Origin: Bacillus sp. FJAT-42376
GTDB taxonomy: Bacteria; Bacillota; Bacilli; Bacillales; Bacillaceae
DNA length: 64,000 nt
Reading direction: 5' to 3'
Assembly (NCBI RefSeq): GCF_003816055.1
Contig: NZ_CP033906.1
Span: forward strand, 3,410,001-3,474,000
Notes under the pieces: model-generated
Told to the model about the DNA's origin: nothing
Databases searched by the model: none
Seen by the model: the letters and a program-made list of their open reading frames with translations, nothing else
Position numbers and translations under genes: made by a program
Shown here: positions 10,433 through 18,805 of the stretch, in pieces
How positions within the stretch are numbered: position 1 is the first letter of the stretch
How the letters are laid out: each line of letters opens with the position of its first letter

Positions 10433-12283
10433 TTATTCCGCCTCTTTCCACACAACTTTTGCATCGGGCTTATTCATTGTGAGCAAATAGAGCCCAGGCT
10501 GTCTTTCTTCTATTTTTCCAAAATGATATTGGGCTGGTTTCAGCTTTTTGCCTTCCTCTATCCTGATTAAGAATAATGATGGGGAAGGCACTTTGTATCC
10601 ATGAATTTCAATCCCTGAATCGCTGTATTCAACGTTCCATTTCCCTTCCTGATAAGCTGCAAGCCGTTCTTTTGCCCCGTACTGCGTGTATCCTTTCAAA
10701 TAAGGAAACTGATCATGTAAAAATTTCTGCATTTTTACATATTCCCCTTTAAGGCTTTCCCAGCTTTGGTTTTTGGACCGTTCCTCATCCAAAACGTCAT
10801 CAGGATGAATAAAGTGCGAAAAAACCCCCATGTTCGCTGCAGCATCTGCAAGCTGGAACTGGTCTTCTTTCGTAAAAGAATAACCGCTGTTGATTCGCGG
10901 GAAATGATAAAGATCCTTGTAGACGGAATCATATCCGAACTCCTGAATGAGGCTTCCGTTCGAAGGATCTCCTGTATAAAGGCTCGAAATCACTTCGAGG
11001 CCGGGCATTGTATGCCTTACAGCTGAAATTCCAGACCGGTTAAGCAGGTTGGATGGCGGAACGTATGTTTTAAATGTCTGATCGGAAAACAGTTCTTCCT
11101 GAACCGTTCTGAGCTCCAGGAGAGCTTCTTCCATTTCCTTTTGCGAATCCCAGTACCGGTAGCCGAATTCCGATGAAACCGGTTCACTTCTTGTTACAAG
11201 CGATTCATGGTTATAGCCGTGAAGAGCAAGCTCTCCTCCGGCCGAAAGGAGCTGTCTGCCATAAAGAAGCAAATCTTTCTGACTCATCTCGATAAGCTGG
11301 CTGCTTCGTACATGAGGCTTGTCAAGATACGTTCCAATCATCGCCCCGGTGTAGGGAAAATCATATTTCCCGCTGATAGCTTTCATATCCGGCCACCATA
11401 CTTCGCGGTAAAACTCATCATAAGCCATTCCGTAATCCCTTTTAATTTTTTCTGCTTCCCTTTTAGCAATCGGCGCAGGGAAATCATCGATGAACATCAC
11501 TTTCTCACCGGCCTGCCCCGAGACAAATGCAGGGAACGCAAGGCTGATTGCCTGCACGATAATTCCCCGTGTACTCTTATCCTGAAGGCCTGTACCATTC
11601 CAATTGACCACTCTGCCTGCTCCGTAATCACGTGTCCAGAGCAGCGGAATTTTTTCTGCCGTAATGTATGTTTTCGCTTCAGGGACCAGCTCCGCTTTTA
11701 GCATGCTGTTTGAGAAATAGTCCGATGCAGAATCCAGATTGGGGTAACCGTTAAAAAAAGAATCGGAAAAGGCAATGCCTTTTACTTCATCATCAAAGCC
11801 TTTTTCCTGTTTAATGCCGAGTAAATCATACCATTCCGGATCCGCAAAACGGTTGGCAGCAAACAGTCTGCCTCCGTCTTTAACAAATTTGCCGATTTGG
11901 CCGGCATTCCATCGTGACGTGTCTTCTCCGGTCAAGATGATCATTGTATATGGATCACCTTGAATCCCCCCGGTTTTCTCGGGCGGGAGGACCTCATATC
12001 TGACATTCGCGTAATGCAGCGCCTTTTTTATATTGTGATAGGTACCTTCACTCAGCTTGTTTCCTTTCTCGGGTTCAGCTACGTAAATCCTCATATTGCC
12101 TGGTGAAGTTCCCTGTTCAGGAGTGCCGGACGTCATATACGTAATTTCTTCTGCAGGGAAAACTTTTTTGCCGATTGGCAAATTCGCATAAAAATGGTCT
12201 TCATTCATATATAAAATTCCTATCAGCAGGAAAACAACCGCAATTGAAGTAAAAATTGCAAAACGGGGAACCCTTCCTGTCAT
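10433..12283 (-). CDS. pelA: PelA-type deacetylase, membrane anchored (DUF2194)
   Basis: A 616-residue protein with one N-terminal membrane anchor (about residues 8-26) and the rest outside the cell. The N-terminal half resembles a PelA reductase-like/ThuA-like domain (YVAEPEKG..., TGEDTSRWNAGQIGKFVKDGGRLFA). The C-terminal half is a polysaccharide deacetylase fold with the metal/catalytic motifs MFIDDFPAP (Asp-Asp) and LHGYNH (His-x3-His). It should partly deacetylate Pel. Pseudomonas PelA also has an N-terminal hydrolase domain that is missing here, as in the B. cereus form. It overlaps pelE by 4 nt (ATGA). Confidence 0.9.
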   Translation of the reverse strand: MTGRVPRFAIFTSIAVVFLLIGILYMNEDHFYANLPIGKKVFPAEEITYMTSGTPEQGTSPGNMRIYVAEPEKGNKLSEGTYHNIKKALHYANVRYEVLPPEKTGGIQGDPYTMIILTGEDTSRWNAGQIGKFVKDGGRLFAANRFADPEWYDLLGIKQEKGFDDEVKGIAFSDSFFNGYPNLDSASDYFSNSMLKAELVPEAKTYITAEKIPLLWTRDYGAGRVVNWNGTGLQDKSTRGIIVQAISLAFPAFVSGQAGEKVMFIDDFPAPIAKREAEKIKRDYGMAYDEFYREVWWPDMKAISGKYDFPYTGAMIGTYLDKPHVRSSQLIEMSQKDLLLYGRQLLSAGGELALHGYNHESLVTRSEPVSSEFGYRYWDSQKEMEEALLELRTVQEELFSDQTFKTYVPPSNLLNRSGISAVRHTMPGLEVISSLYTGDPSNGSLIQEFGYDSVYKDLYHFPRINSGYSFTKEDQFQLADAAANMGVFSHFIHPDDVLDEERSKNQSWESLKGEYVKMQKFLHDQFPYLKGYTQYGAKERLAAYQEGKWNVEYSDSGIEIHGYKVPSPSLFLIRIEEGKKLKPAQYHFGKIEERQPGLYLLTMNKPDAKVVWKEAE

Positions 12284-13188
12284 CTGTTATTTCCTCCCAA
12301 ATACTGAATAATCTTCTGCTGCCTGATTGGAAAAGAGTTTATATCAGGATGATTTCGAAGCCGGACCGCCAATTCAAACACTCTATCCCAACTGCCATTT
12401 TGGTAAGAAATTTGCAGCCAGCCCCACATGACTTGGGCCGATTGCGGCTGTTCATGAAGCAGGCTTTGGAAAATCTGTTCACTCTCCTGCGGATTTTTCT
12501 CAAAGATTAGCATACCGAGCGCTTCCCTGTATTGAAAATCTTCGGGGAATTCAGCAGCAGCTTCTCTCAGAAACCCTTCATAATCCAATTCAGTCTTCTC
12601 CCTGATGGCACTGGAAAGCAATTCGCTGGATAGGTACTCCTTATAAGTAGATAGAAGCTGCTGGTAGGTAATGGGATGTTCCGCAGACAAGTCTCTTTTT
12701 TGCTGGGTAATTTGATTGGCCAGCCGGTCTTGAAGGACATTCGTAATCGTTGCAGCATAATGAACCGCTTCTCTATCCGGATGGTTCAGTCCTTTTTTAA
12801 TAATTTTCTCCTGGCTGATGGTTTTTTCATTGGACATATTTAAAAGCAGGCTTTTCATCATCCACCCGTTTCCAGAGGAATAACCGCTTGCGGAAAGCAA
12901 TTGGCGGTCCTGGTTAAGCGTCTCTCTTAAATTTTCAAAATTATAGACCTTGTTCTGAATATAGCTCGAGTATTCATCCATGAATGACCCATCCTGATTC
13001 TTCACAAAGAGGCGCAGCAAAATAAAGCCGAATATAAAACCAATGAACGGGAGAAGCAGAGAAAGCATGACCCAGAGCATAAGCAGACCATGCTGATCCT
13101 TCTCCACTTTTCCGGCAAAATAAAAACGGGCAGCAGCAAAAGATACGGCACACCCGATAACAGATCCGGCACCTAATAAGATCATCAT
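12280..13188 (-). CDS. pelE: PelE-like membrane and TPR protein
   Basis: A 302-residue protein with two N-terminal membrane segments (about residues 2-22 and 35-60) and a helical C-terminal part that reads as tetratricopeptide-like repeats (FPEDFQYREALGMLIFEKNPQESEQIF, QPQSAQVMWGWLQISYQNGSW). PelE joins PelD and PelG in the inner membrane complex of Pel synthesis. Sequence similarity among PelE proteins is low, so the call rests on position, size and architecture. Both ends overlap neighbours by about 4 nt, which supports a tight operon. Confidence 0.82.
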   Translation of the reverse strand: MMILLGAGSVIGCAVSFAAARFYFAGKVEKDQHGLLMLWVMLSLLLPFIGFIFGFILLRLFVKNQDGSFMDEYSSYIQNKVYNFENLRETLNQDRQLLSASGYSSGNGWMMKSLLLNMSNEKTISQEKIIKKGLNHPDREAVHYAATITNVLQDRLANQITQQKRDLSAEHPITYQQLLSTYKEYLSSELLSSAIREKTELDYEGFLREAAAEFPEDFQYREALGMLIFEKNPQESEQIFQSLLHEQPQSAQVMWGWLQISYQNGSWDRVFELAVRLRNHPDINSFPIRQQKIIQYLGGNNR

Positions 13189-14411
13189 GTAATAGAAGCC
13201 ACCTCTTTCCGTATAGCATTCTGGAGTCTTTCCCTGACTGCCGGCTCATTGGCCGGATCAACTCCCGGCAAAAGAACATAGAGAATTCCTGCCTCCTCAT
13301 CCCATCCGGCTGAATCCAGTTCCCTTAGCTGCTTTTTCATCAGGAGATCGATTTCACTGATCATCAGACGGTCTGTTTTTAATTCAAAAATAACAAAAGG
13401 CTGACCGATTTTTTCCGCGCGTTCAAGTTCTGCATTAAACCGTTTAAAAAAGGAAGCGAGCTGATAAATACCGGTTCCCGGATATCGCTGATGCTCATTT
13501 TTTTCCCTTTCATATGTATAGGCAAAACTTAACCGGCTTCCCATCCATTTCAGGCACCAGTCGAGCCATTGAATATGCTGGGAAGTACAGGCATTGAGAT
13601 CAATTCCATCAAGTGCGAGAATATATCTCATTTCCCCGTAAACAAACACAGGGCCTGCCGCAGCCGGAGACGCTTCATCGTCCTCCCTTGATCTGAACAT
13701 TACATGCTCTTGCCCTTTTATTACTTTGCCTATTAAAGATGGGACCTCATCAAGCCAATAATCTGACTTGAGCCTGCCCTCTTGATTTGTGTTAATTTTT
13801 GAGCGGATTGAATCTCCTTGACTGGATATCAGGTACAAACAAAGCTGCCTGCTCGTAAACCTTTGGTTAACGATACGGACCATTTCATTAAAGATCGTAT
13901 CTGAATCAGTAGAATTAAGTGCCGTAATCATCTCGTACATGTCCGCATATTGATCCTCTGACTCTAAAAATCGCTTTCTATACGTCTCGTTTATATTTAA
14001 TGCTTCATCCAGAGTCTCTTCTAAAATCTTTTTTTCCTCAAGAATTTCCTCATACCCATTTGTTATATCAAAATAACGTTCTTGTTGAGAGTTTCGTGAT
14101 AGCCCCGTGAAAAGGAGCAGAAAGAAGAATAGCGAAATGACCAGCATATTGGATAAATCTGTGAGATAAAGATAGAGATCGCCTCCATTGCCGATTTCAA
14201 ATGCAATGGAAGAAAAAACGGCGGAACAAAAAGGAACAATCCCAAAATAAATACCATATCTTAGTGAAATAAGGACGATAGCTGCAGACCATAAGACCTC
14301 GCTCAACATCGGAATATTTTCTGAAAAAAAGTGAAGAAAAAAGAGATTGGCAAAAGATAATCCGAATGACTCAGCCAATTTTAATATAATATTGGATTGT
14401 TTGTAGATCAT
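13185..14411 (-). CDS. pelD: PelD-like c-di-GMP receptor of the Pel complex
   Basis: About 408 residues. In order: four N-terminal membrane helices (about 1-95), a coiled coil (100-145, EEILEEKKILEETLDEALN), a GAF domain (150-285) and a degenerate GGDEF domain. The GGDEF signature is lost, but an RxxD motif (RELD, near residue 363) precedes the strand ILYVLLPGVD in the place of the inhibitory c-di-GMP site. In P. aeruginosa and B. cereus, PelD binding c-di-GMP through this motif activates Pel export. Start choice is uncertain: the ATG at 14411 and a GTG at 14429 both have weak ribosome sites. It is the first gene of the operon and divergent from the riboswitch-controlled gene. Confidence 0.9.
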   Translation of the reverse strand: MIYKQSNIILKLAESFGLSFANLFFLHFFSENIPMLSEVLWSAAIVLISLRYGIYFGIVPFCSAVFSSIAFEIGNGGDLYLYLTDLSNMLVISLFFFLLLFTGLSRNSQQERYFDITNGYEEILEEKKILEETLDEALNINETYRKRFLESEDQYADMYEMITALNSTDSDTIFNEMVRIVNQRFTSRQLCLYLISSQGDSIRSKINTNQEGRLKSDYWLDEVPSLIGKVIKGQEHVMFRSREDDEASPAAAGPVFVYGEMRYILALDGIDLNACTSQHIQWLDWCLKWMGSRLSFAYTYEREKNEHQRYPGTGIYQLASFFKRFNAELERAEKIGQPFVIFELKTDRLMISEIDLLMKKQLRELDSAGWDEEAGILYVLLPGVDPANEPAVRERLQNAIRKEVASIT

Positions 14412-14440
14412 ATGAATCACTGCTTTCACAAAAAAATTAG

Positions 14441-14469
14441 TTGAGTTCAGAAAAATAGGCTGATATGAT
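14441..14469 (+). promoter_or_regulatory. Sigma-A promoter of the riboswitch transcript
   Basis: TTGAGT (14441-14446), a 17-nt spacer and TATGAT (14464-14469). Transcription would begin near 14476, right at the first base of the GEMM aptamer. It lies within 30-60 nt of the pelD start, so the two divergent promoters must overlap or lie very close. I could not place the pelD promoter with confidence. Confidence 0.75.
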
Positions 14470-14475
14470 TAGGAC

Positions 14476-14602
14476 AAAAGGTGATGGGCAAACTTGCTGA
14501 AAAGCAAGGACGCAAAGGCATGGGTCGTCGATTTCCAATCGGAAATACCGATCGCCAGCCTGCGAAGCTACCATCCCTCGTTAAAAAACGGAGGGATTAC
14601 AA
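14476..14602 (+). promoter_or_regulatory. GEMM (cyclic di-GMP-I type) riboswitch with SD-masking hairpin
   Basis: The core GGGCAAAC (14486-14493), a perfect stem CTTGCT-GAAA-AGCAAG with GNRA loop, and GGACGCAAAGGC match the GEMM-I c-di-GMP aptamer. A second stem-loop (about 14527-14553) and a closing helix GATGG (14483-14487) with CCATC (14571-14575) follow. Directly after it, CCCTCGTT (14575-14582) pairs with AACGGAGGG (14587-14595), hiding the GGAGGG ribosome site of the ATG at 14603. No T-run follows, so control is probably at translation. Whether ligand turns it on or off, and whether the ligand is c-di-GMP or cGAMP, cannot be read from sequence. Confidence 0.92.
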
Positions 14603-15490
14603 ATGAATAATGTAATCAGATTTTTTGTATTGGCTTTTTTTGCTGTATCCAGTTTTATTTCTTTATCTCCCGCTGCCTCTGCCCTTACGACAGCTACATC
14701 TCCCGCTGCTTCTGTCCAAAACGCTGCAAATTCCACAGGAGTTTTAAAAAACGTGAAAACCTACAAAATTTTCTACGATGCTCCTACCCCATCGATTATC
14801 AAAAAGATGCAGGCCTATGACCTCGTCATAATAGAGCCCCTTCTTTACACCAAAACCCAAATTGAAACGATTAAGAAACAAGGTACAAAAGTTTTCGGCT
14901 ATATCAACTCAATGGAAGCCGATAACTGGAACACTGCATTCATGCAGAAGCTTACACCGGAAGATTTTTATCAGCAATCCACTCAAAAATACTATATTCA
15001 GCAATGGGATTCCTATCTGATGAATATGAGTTCTCCTCATTTCAGACAATTGCTCTTATCAGAAATTGGAGCTCAGGTTGCCGCTAAAAATATGGACGGG
15101 GTCTTTTTTGACACAGTTGGAAACATAGATGATTATTTCAGTGATCAGCCAGCTGAGCTTGCGAAACAGCGGTCAGGCCTGGAACAGCTTTTAAAAAGTG
15201 TTAAAACGATGTATCCATCCCTCGGAATCATCCAAAACTGGGGAATTGATACTCTGAAAACAACAAGCGCAAACTATGTTGATGCAATCATGTGGGAAAA
15301 CTTCAGTCATAATGTTGTGTCTAAAGATGAGTGGTCAAAAAATCAAATAGATCAATTAAAAGCGCTTCAGCAAGAGAAAGGAATCACGGTTCTTACTGTT
15401 TCTTTTGAGCAGCACTCTAAAAGTGCATGGTTTTCTGAGCAGCAGGGATTCCTCCATTACAAAGCAGTTAAAGACTTTAACAGATGGTAA
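14603..15490 (+). CDS. Secreted GH114/PelA-hydrolase-like protein
   Basis: A 295-residue protein with a clear signal peptide (about 1-28, ending ASA-L). The mature part is a TIM-barrel like those of endo-alpha-1,4-polygalactosaminidases (GH114) and the PelA hydrolase domain: YDLVIIEPLLY, KVFGYINSMEAD, the acidic strand end MDGVFFDTVGNIDDY, IIQNWG and AIMWENFS. Such enzymes cut galactosamine-rich polymers, the material of Pel. Its place divergent to pelDEAFG, with the hydrolase domain missing from the PelA protein there, suggests it supplies this activity in trans. Expression should depend on the riboswitch upstream. A terminator follows at 15618-15660. Confidence 0.85.
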   Translation: MNNVIRFFVLAFFAVSSFISLSPAASALTTATSPAASVQNAANSTGVLKNVKTYKIFYDAPTPSIIKKMQAYDLVIIEPLLYTKTQIETIKKQGTKVFGYINSMEADNWNTAFMQKLTPEDFYQQSTQKYYIQQWDSYLMNMSSPHFRQLLLSEIGAQVAAKNMDGVFFDTVGNIDDYFSDQPAELAKQRSGLEQLLKSVKTMYPSLGIIQNWGIDTLKTTSANYVDAIMWENFSHNVVSKDEWSKNQIDQLKALQQEKGITVLTVSFEQHSKSAWFSEQQGFLHYKAVKDFNRW

Positions 15491-15617
15491 TTACTATAGC
15501 GGGCAAAGAATTCAGGTAAGATTCGACAATTAGTAGTTCTCCATCCTCTTTTATGGAAAAGGACTTACATTATTTGTAGCACAGCAAAGGAAAGCTCGCA
15601 ACTTTCAGATGTACCAA

Positions 15618-15660
15618 TAAAAAAACCAGACGAATGCCGATGTGCCAGTCTGGTTTTTTT
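15618..15660 (+). terminator. Terminator downstream of the secreted hydrolase gene
   Basis: AAAAAAACCAGAC and GTCTGGTTTTTTT form a 13-bp stem around a 16-nt loop. It lies about 130 nt after the stop codon at 15490. The 15491-15617 stretch holds no gene that I can see. Confidence 0.85.
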
Positions 15661-15712
15661 AAAGGAAAAATCTCTCCCCCTGTATCATCTTACCTACTCC
15701 AAATCACTTAGT

Positions 15713-15847
15713 CTATTCTATATAACAGGAATTCATGTCAAAAGTAGGCTTTATTTTACGATAGGTTATACACTCTTTACTCCTATTGGGTTCTATTAAC
15801 CTGATCACTGGAGCCAGCGGACACACTTGCCTGCAGGCTTTCATCAT
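15713..15847 (-). CDS. Possible 44-residue ORF of unknown function
   Basis: An open frame that begins with two ATG codons (15847 and 15844) and ends in TAG. It contains ACRQVCPLAP and several Arg/Lys residues. The frame stays open further upstream to about 15960, into the fruA terminator, but has no ATG there and no good ribosome site before the first ATG. It may be a genuine small protein, a truncated remnant, or chance. I do not recognise it. Confidence 0.25.
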   Translation of the reverse strand: MMKACRQVCPLAPVIRLIEPNRSKECITYRKIKPTFDMNSCYIE

Positions 15848-15960
15848 CCGGTTTAACAGAGCTTCTTCCTGAATAATGACTGTTTTACTCAGGGCTTTCA
15901 GCTTCGCCGTGAAGCACCTCCCTTTCCCCTTCTGCCCATTTGTTTGCGAGAGCTCATAGA

Positions 15961-15992
15961 AAAAAGACTGCGGTAAAATCCGCAGTCTCTCT
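15961..15992 (-). terminator. Terminator of the fruRKA operon
   Basis: GACTGCGG-TAAAAT-CCGCAGTC (15966-15987) with an A-run before it on the plus strand, hence a T-run on the minus strand, just after the fruA stop. Confidence 0.88.
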
Positions 15993-15993
15993 T

Positions 15994-17877
15994 TTATATC
16001 TTCACAGGCCTTTTCCAGAATCCGACGATAAGGGCCGTGATAATCGATCCTATCAATATCGCTAAAATATATAAGAATGGATTCCCGTCTACTACCGGGA
16101 TTACAAATGCTCCGCCGTGAGGTGCCGGCAGTTTGATATTGAAGAGCATAGATAGGGCGCCTGCTGTCGCTGCACCAATGACGGATGCTGGAATGACCCT
16201 TCCCGGATCCGCGGCAGCAAATGGAATTGCCCCTTCTGTTATAAAGGTTGCCCCCATAATGTAAGCCGTTTTCCCCGCTTCTCTTTCTTGTTTCGTAAAC
16301 TTGTATTTAAAGAAGGTTGTAGCCAGTGCCATTCCGAGTGGCGGTACCATTCCCCCTGCCATTATGGCAGCATGAGGAGCGAAGTTTCCTGCATCAATCA
16401 TGGCAAGACCGAATGTATAAGCTGCTTTGTTCAGCGGTCCTCCCATATCGACGGCCATCATTCCTCCAAGAATTAAGCCCAGCAGTACAAGGTTCCCTGT
16501 GCCCATTCCCATGAGCCAGCCGTTCAGCAAATCCATTAATGCTTTTGCTGGCGGGATAACAATGACCAGCATGATGACTCCTGTAAACAGGATACCGAAT
16601 AAAGGATAAAGCAATACCGGTTTGATGCCTTCAAGGGATTGCGGCAAACGGCTGAACGCCTTTTTCAGGAAAAGAACAATATAGCCTGCCAGGAAACCGG
16701 CAATCAAACCTCCAAGGAAGCCAGCATCCCCTGTTGATGCCAGCAGGCCGCCGACTGCACCGGGTGCAAAGCCCGGCCTGTCTGCAATACTCATCGCAAT
16801 AAAGCCTGCCAGAATGGGAATCATCAGTTTAAAAGCAGTTCCGCCGCCGATGGTATTTAATACATAAGCAATTTGATTGTAGCTCGGATCATTGGGGTCT
16901 GCAGATTTAATCCCGAACATAAAGGAAATAGCGATGAGGATACCGCCCCCGACCACAAACGGAAGCATATTTGATACACCATTCATTAAATGCTTATAAA
17001 ATCCTGTTCTCTGCCCTTTTTCCTTTCGGCCATCTCCGCTTTCTCCCTGGCTCCCCTGGCTGTTTTTATAAATAGGACCATCCTGTTTCAAGGCTTTTTC
17101 TATTAATTCACCCGGCTTTCTTATTGCTTGTGCAACAGGTACTTCAATGACTGTTTTTCCTGCGAATCTTCCCATCTCGACTTGTTTATCCGCAGCAACA
17201 ATAATCGCGGAAGCCCTTTCAATTTCGTCCTCTGTTAACCGGCTTTTCACCCCGCTTGAACCATTGGTCTCTACTTTGATGTGAATCCCCATCTCCTTGG
17301 CTTTTGCTTTCAGTGAATCTGCTGCCATGTAGGTATGGGCGATTCCGGTCGGACAGGCCGTTACCGCCAGAACAAGCTGGCCAGACGATTCTGAAGCGGA
17401 CGGCTCCTCTTTTCCGGCCATTTCATCTTCCTTTGAATTGATCGCTTCCAGTATCTCGCTCTCAGACTCGGCGTTCTCCAGTTTTTTCCGGAAATCAGGA
17501 TCCATAAGAAAGCTTGATAAAGAAGACAAGGTTTCCAAGTGTGTCTGATCCGCCCCTTCTCCGGCAGCAATCATGAAGAACAAATGACTCGGCTGTCCAT
17601 CGAGCGACTCATAATCAATTCCCGCCTTTGAACGGCCAAATGCAATGGCCGGCTTCTTGACTGCTTTGGTTTTCGCATGCGGAATCGCAATTCCTTCGCC
17701 AATTCCAGTCGTGCTTTGAGCTTCACGTGCCAGAATCGCTTCTTTATATAATTGACGGTCTGATAACTTTCCGGCGTGATCCAGCTGATTGACGAGTTCG
17801 TCAATCGCTTTTTCCTTGGAATCAGCTGTTAATTGCAGCCGGATCGTTTCTTTTGTCAGCAAATCCGTAATCCTCAT
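15994..17877 (-). CDS. fruA: PTS fructose-specific enzyme IIABC
   Basis: Membrane transporter that takes up fructose and phosphorylates it to fructose 1-phosphate. About 627 residues. Order of domains: IIA (about 1-145, active-site His in EGIAIPHAKT), IIB (about 165-265, phospho-Cys in AVTACPTGIAHTYMAADSL) and IIC (about 295-627, many membrane helices, MAVDMGGPLNKAAY). The ATG at 17877 is chosen because GAGGGGG lies 7 nt upstream; the gene begins 14 nt past the fruK stop. It is the last gene of the fruR-fruK-fruA operon. Confidence 0.97.
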   Translation of the reverse strand: MRITDLLTKETIRLQLTADSKEKAIDELVNQLDHAGKLSDRQLYKEAILAREAQSTTGIGEGIAIPHAKTKAVKKPAIAFGRSKAGIDYESLDGQPSHLFFMIAAGEGADQTHLETLSSLSSFLMDPDFRKKLENAESESEILEAINSKEDEMAGKEEPSASESSGQLVLAVTACPTGIAHTYMAADSLKAKAKEMGIHIKVETNGSSGVKSRLTEDEIERASAIIVAADKQVEMGRFAGKTVIEVPVAQAIRKPGELIEKALKQDGPIYKNSQGSQGESGDGRKEKGQRTGFYKHLMNGVSNMLPFVVGGGILIAISFMFGIKSADPNDPSYNQIAYVLNTIGGGTAFKLMIPILAGFIAMSIADRPGFAPGAVGGLLASTGDAGFLGGLIAGFLAGYIVLFLKKAFSRLPQSLEGIKPVLLYPLFGILFTGVIMLVIVIPPAKALMDLLNGWLMGMGTGNLVLLGLILGGMMAVDMGGPLNKAAYTFGLAMIDAGNFAPHAAIMAGGMVPPLGMALATTFFKYKFTKQEREAGKTAYIMGATFITEGAIPFAAADPGRVIPASVIGAATAGALSMLFNIKLPAPHGGAFVIPVVDGNPFLYILAILIGSIITALIVGFWKRPVKI

Positions 17878-17890
17878 TTTTATATCCCCC

Positions 17891-18805
17891 TCATCCAATT
17901 TTCTCTATTTTAACTTCCTTATATAATTTTTCAGCCTCTTCTTTTGTACAGAGATCATGTGAGAATGCTGTAGCGCTTCCTGCCGCGGTTCCCCGCTGAA
18001 ATGCTTCCTCAACCGTGTCTTGTTGTGCCAGCGATGCGAGAAAGCCTGCGACAACGGAATCACCTGCGCCTACTGAATTTTTTAACACTCCTTGGGGAAC
18101 CGATGCCTTTAGTACGCAGTCTTCATTAACCAAGACGGCTCCTTCTCCGGCCATTGAAACAATTACATTCTGAACGCCAAGACTGATAAGCTTTTTACCG
18201 TAGTAAGCGGCTTCATTTACATTCGATACGGTCGTATGGAACAGTTCACCCAGTTCGTGATGATTTGGTTTGATTAAAAGAGGTGAGTGACGGAAAGTTT
18301 CTTCAAGCGCCGGCCCTGTCGCATCTATGACTGTCTCCACCCCTGCTTTTCGGCATATTTCCGCAGCCGTGCTGTAAAATGTCAATGGAATGGAGGAAGG
18401 AATACTTCCAGCCAGGACCAGTAAATCCCCTTTTTGCAAACGTGTTATTTTAGAAATGAGCTGTTCCTGCTGCTCTAATGTAATTTTCGGACCTGCTGCG
18501 TTCACTTCGGTTTCTACACCGGTCTTAAGCTTTACATTAATTCTTGTATGGTCTGCAGCTTCTGTAAAATCTGCCGTAATCGCTTCTGATTCAAGGAAAT
18601 TTTTTATAAAATCGCCTGTAAATCCTCCTGAAAAACCAAGTGCTGTGCTCTCTGTTCCAAGACGTTTCAGGACTCTTGAAACATTAATGCCCTTTCCGCC
18701 CGGGAAAAGCTTCGTTTCCTTCGAACGATTCAGACTGCCTAAATGAAATTCTTCAAGCTGAATTAAATAATCAATGGAAGGATTCAATGTACATGTATAA
18801 ATCAT
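17891..18805 (-). CDS. fruK: 1-phosphofructokinase
   Basis: PfkB-family sugar kinase that converts fructose 1-phosphate to fructose 1,6-bisphosphate in the cytoplasm. 304 residues, normal for FruK. It begins MIYTCTLNPSIDYLI and shows the substrate motif GGKGINVSRVL and the ATP/catalytic motif NSVGAGDSVVAGFL. It overlaps fruR by 4 nt and is followed closely by fruA, so all three genes should be one transcript. Confidence 0.96.
   Translation of the reverse strand: MIYTCTLNPSIDYLIQLEEFHLGSLNRSKETKLFPGGKGINVSRVLKRLGTESTALGFSGGFTGDFIKNFLESEAITADFTEAADHTRINVKLKTGVETEVNAAGPKITLEQQEQLISKITRLQKGDLLVLAGSIPSSIPLTFYSTAAEICRKAGVETVIDATGPALEETFRHSPLLIKPNHHELGELFHTTVSNVNEAAYYGKKLISLGVQNVIVSMAGEGAVLVNEDCVLKASVPQGVLKNSVGAGDSVVAGFLASLAQQDTVEEAFQRGTAAGSATAFSHDLCTKEEAEKLYKEVKIEKIG

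Noticed and set aside
11207..11701. 164-codon open frame opposite the Pel deacetylase gene
   Set aside because: Antisense to a clear deacetylase gene; no ribosome site and no recognised domain.
14276..14476. Possible second riboswitch in front of pelD
   Set aside because: The minus-strand leader of pelD is too short and has no recognised aptamer; the GEMM sequence is on the plus strand only.
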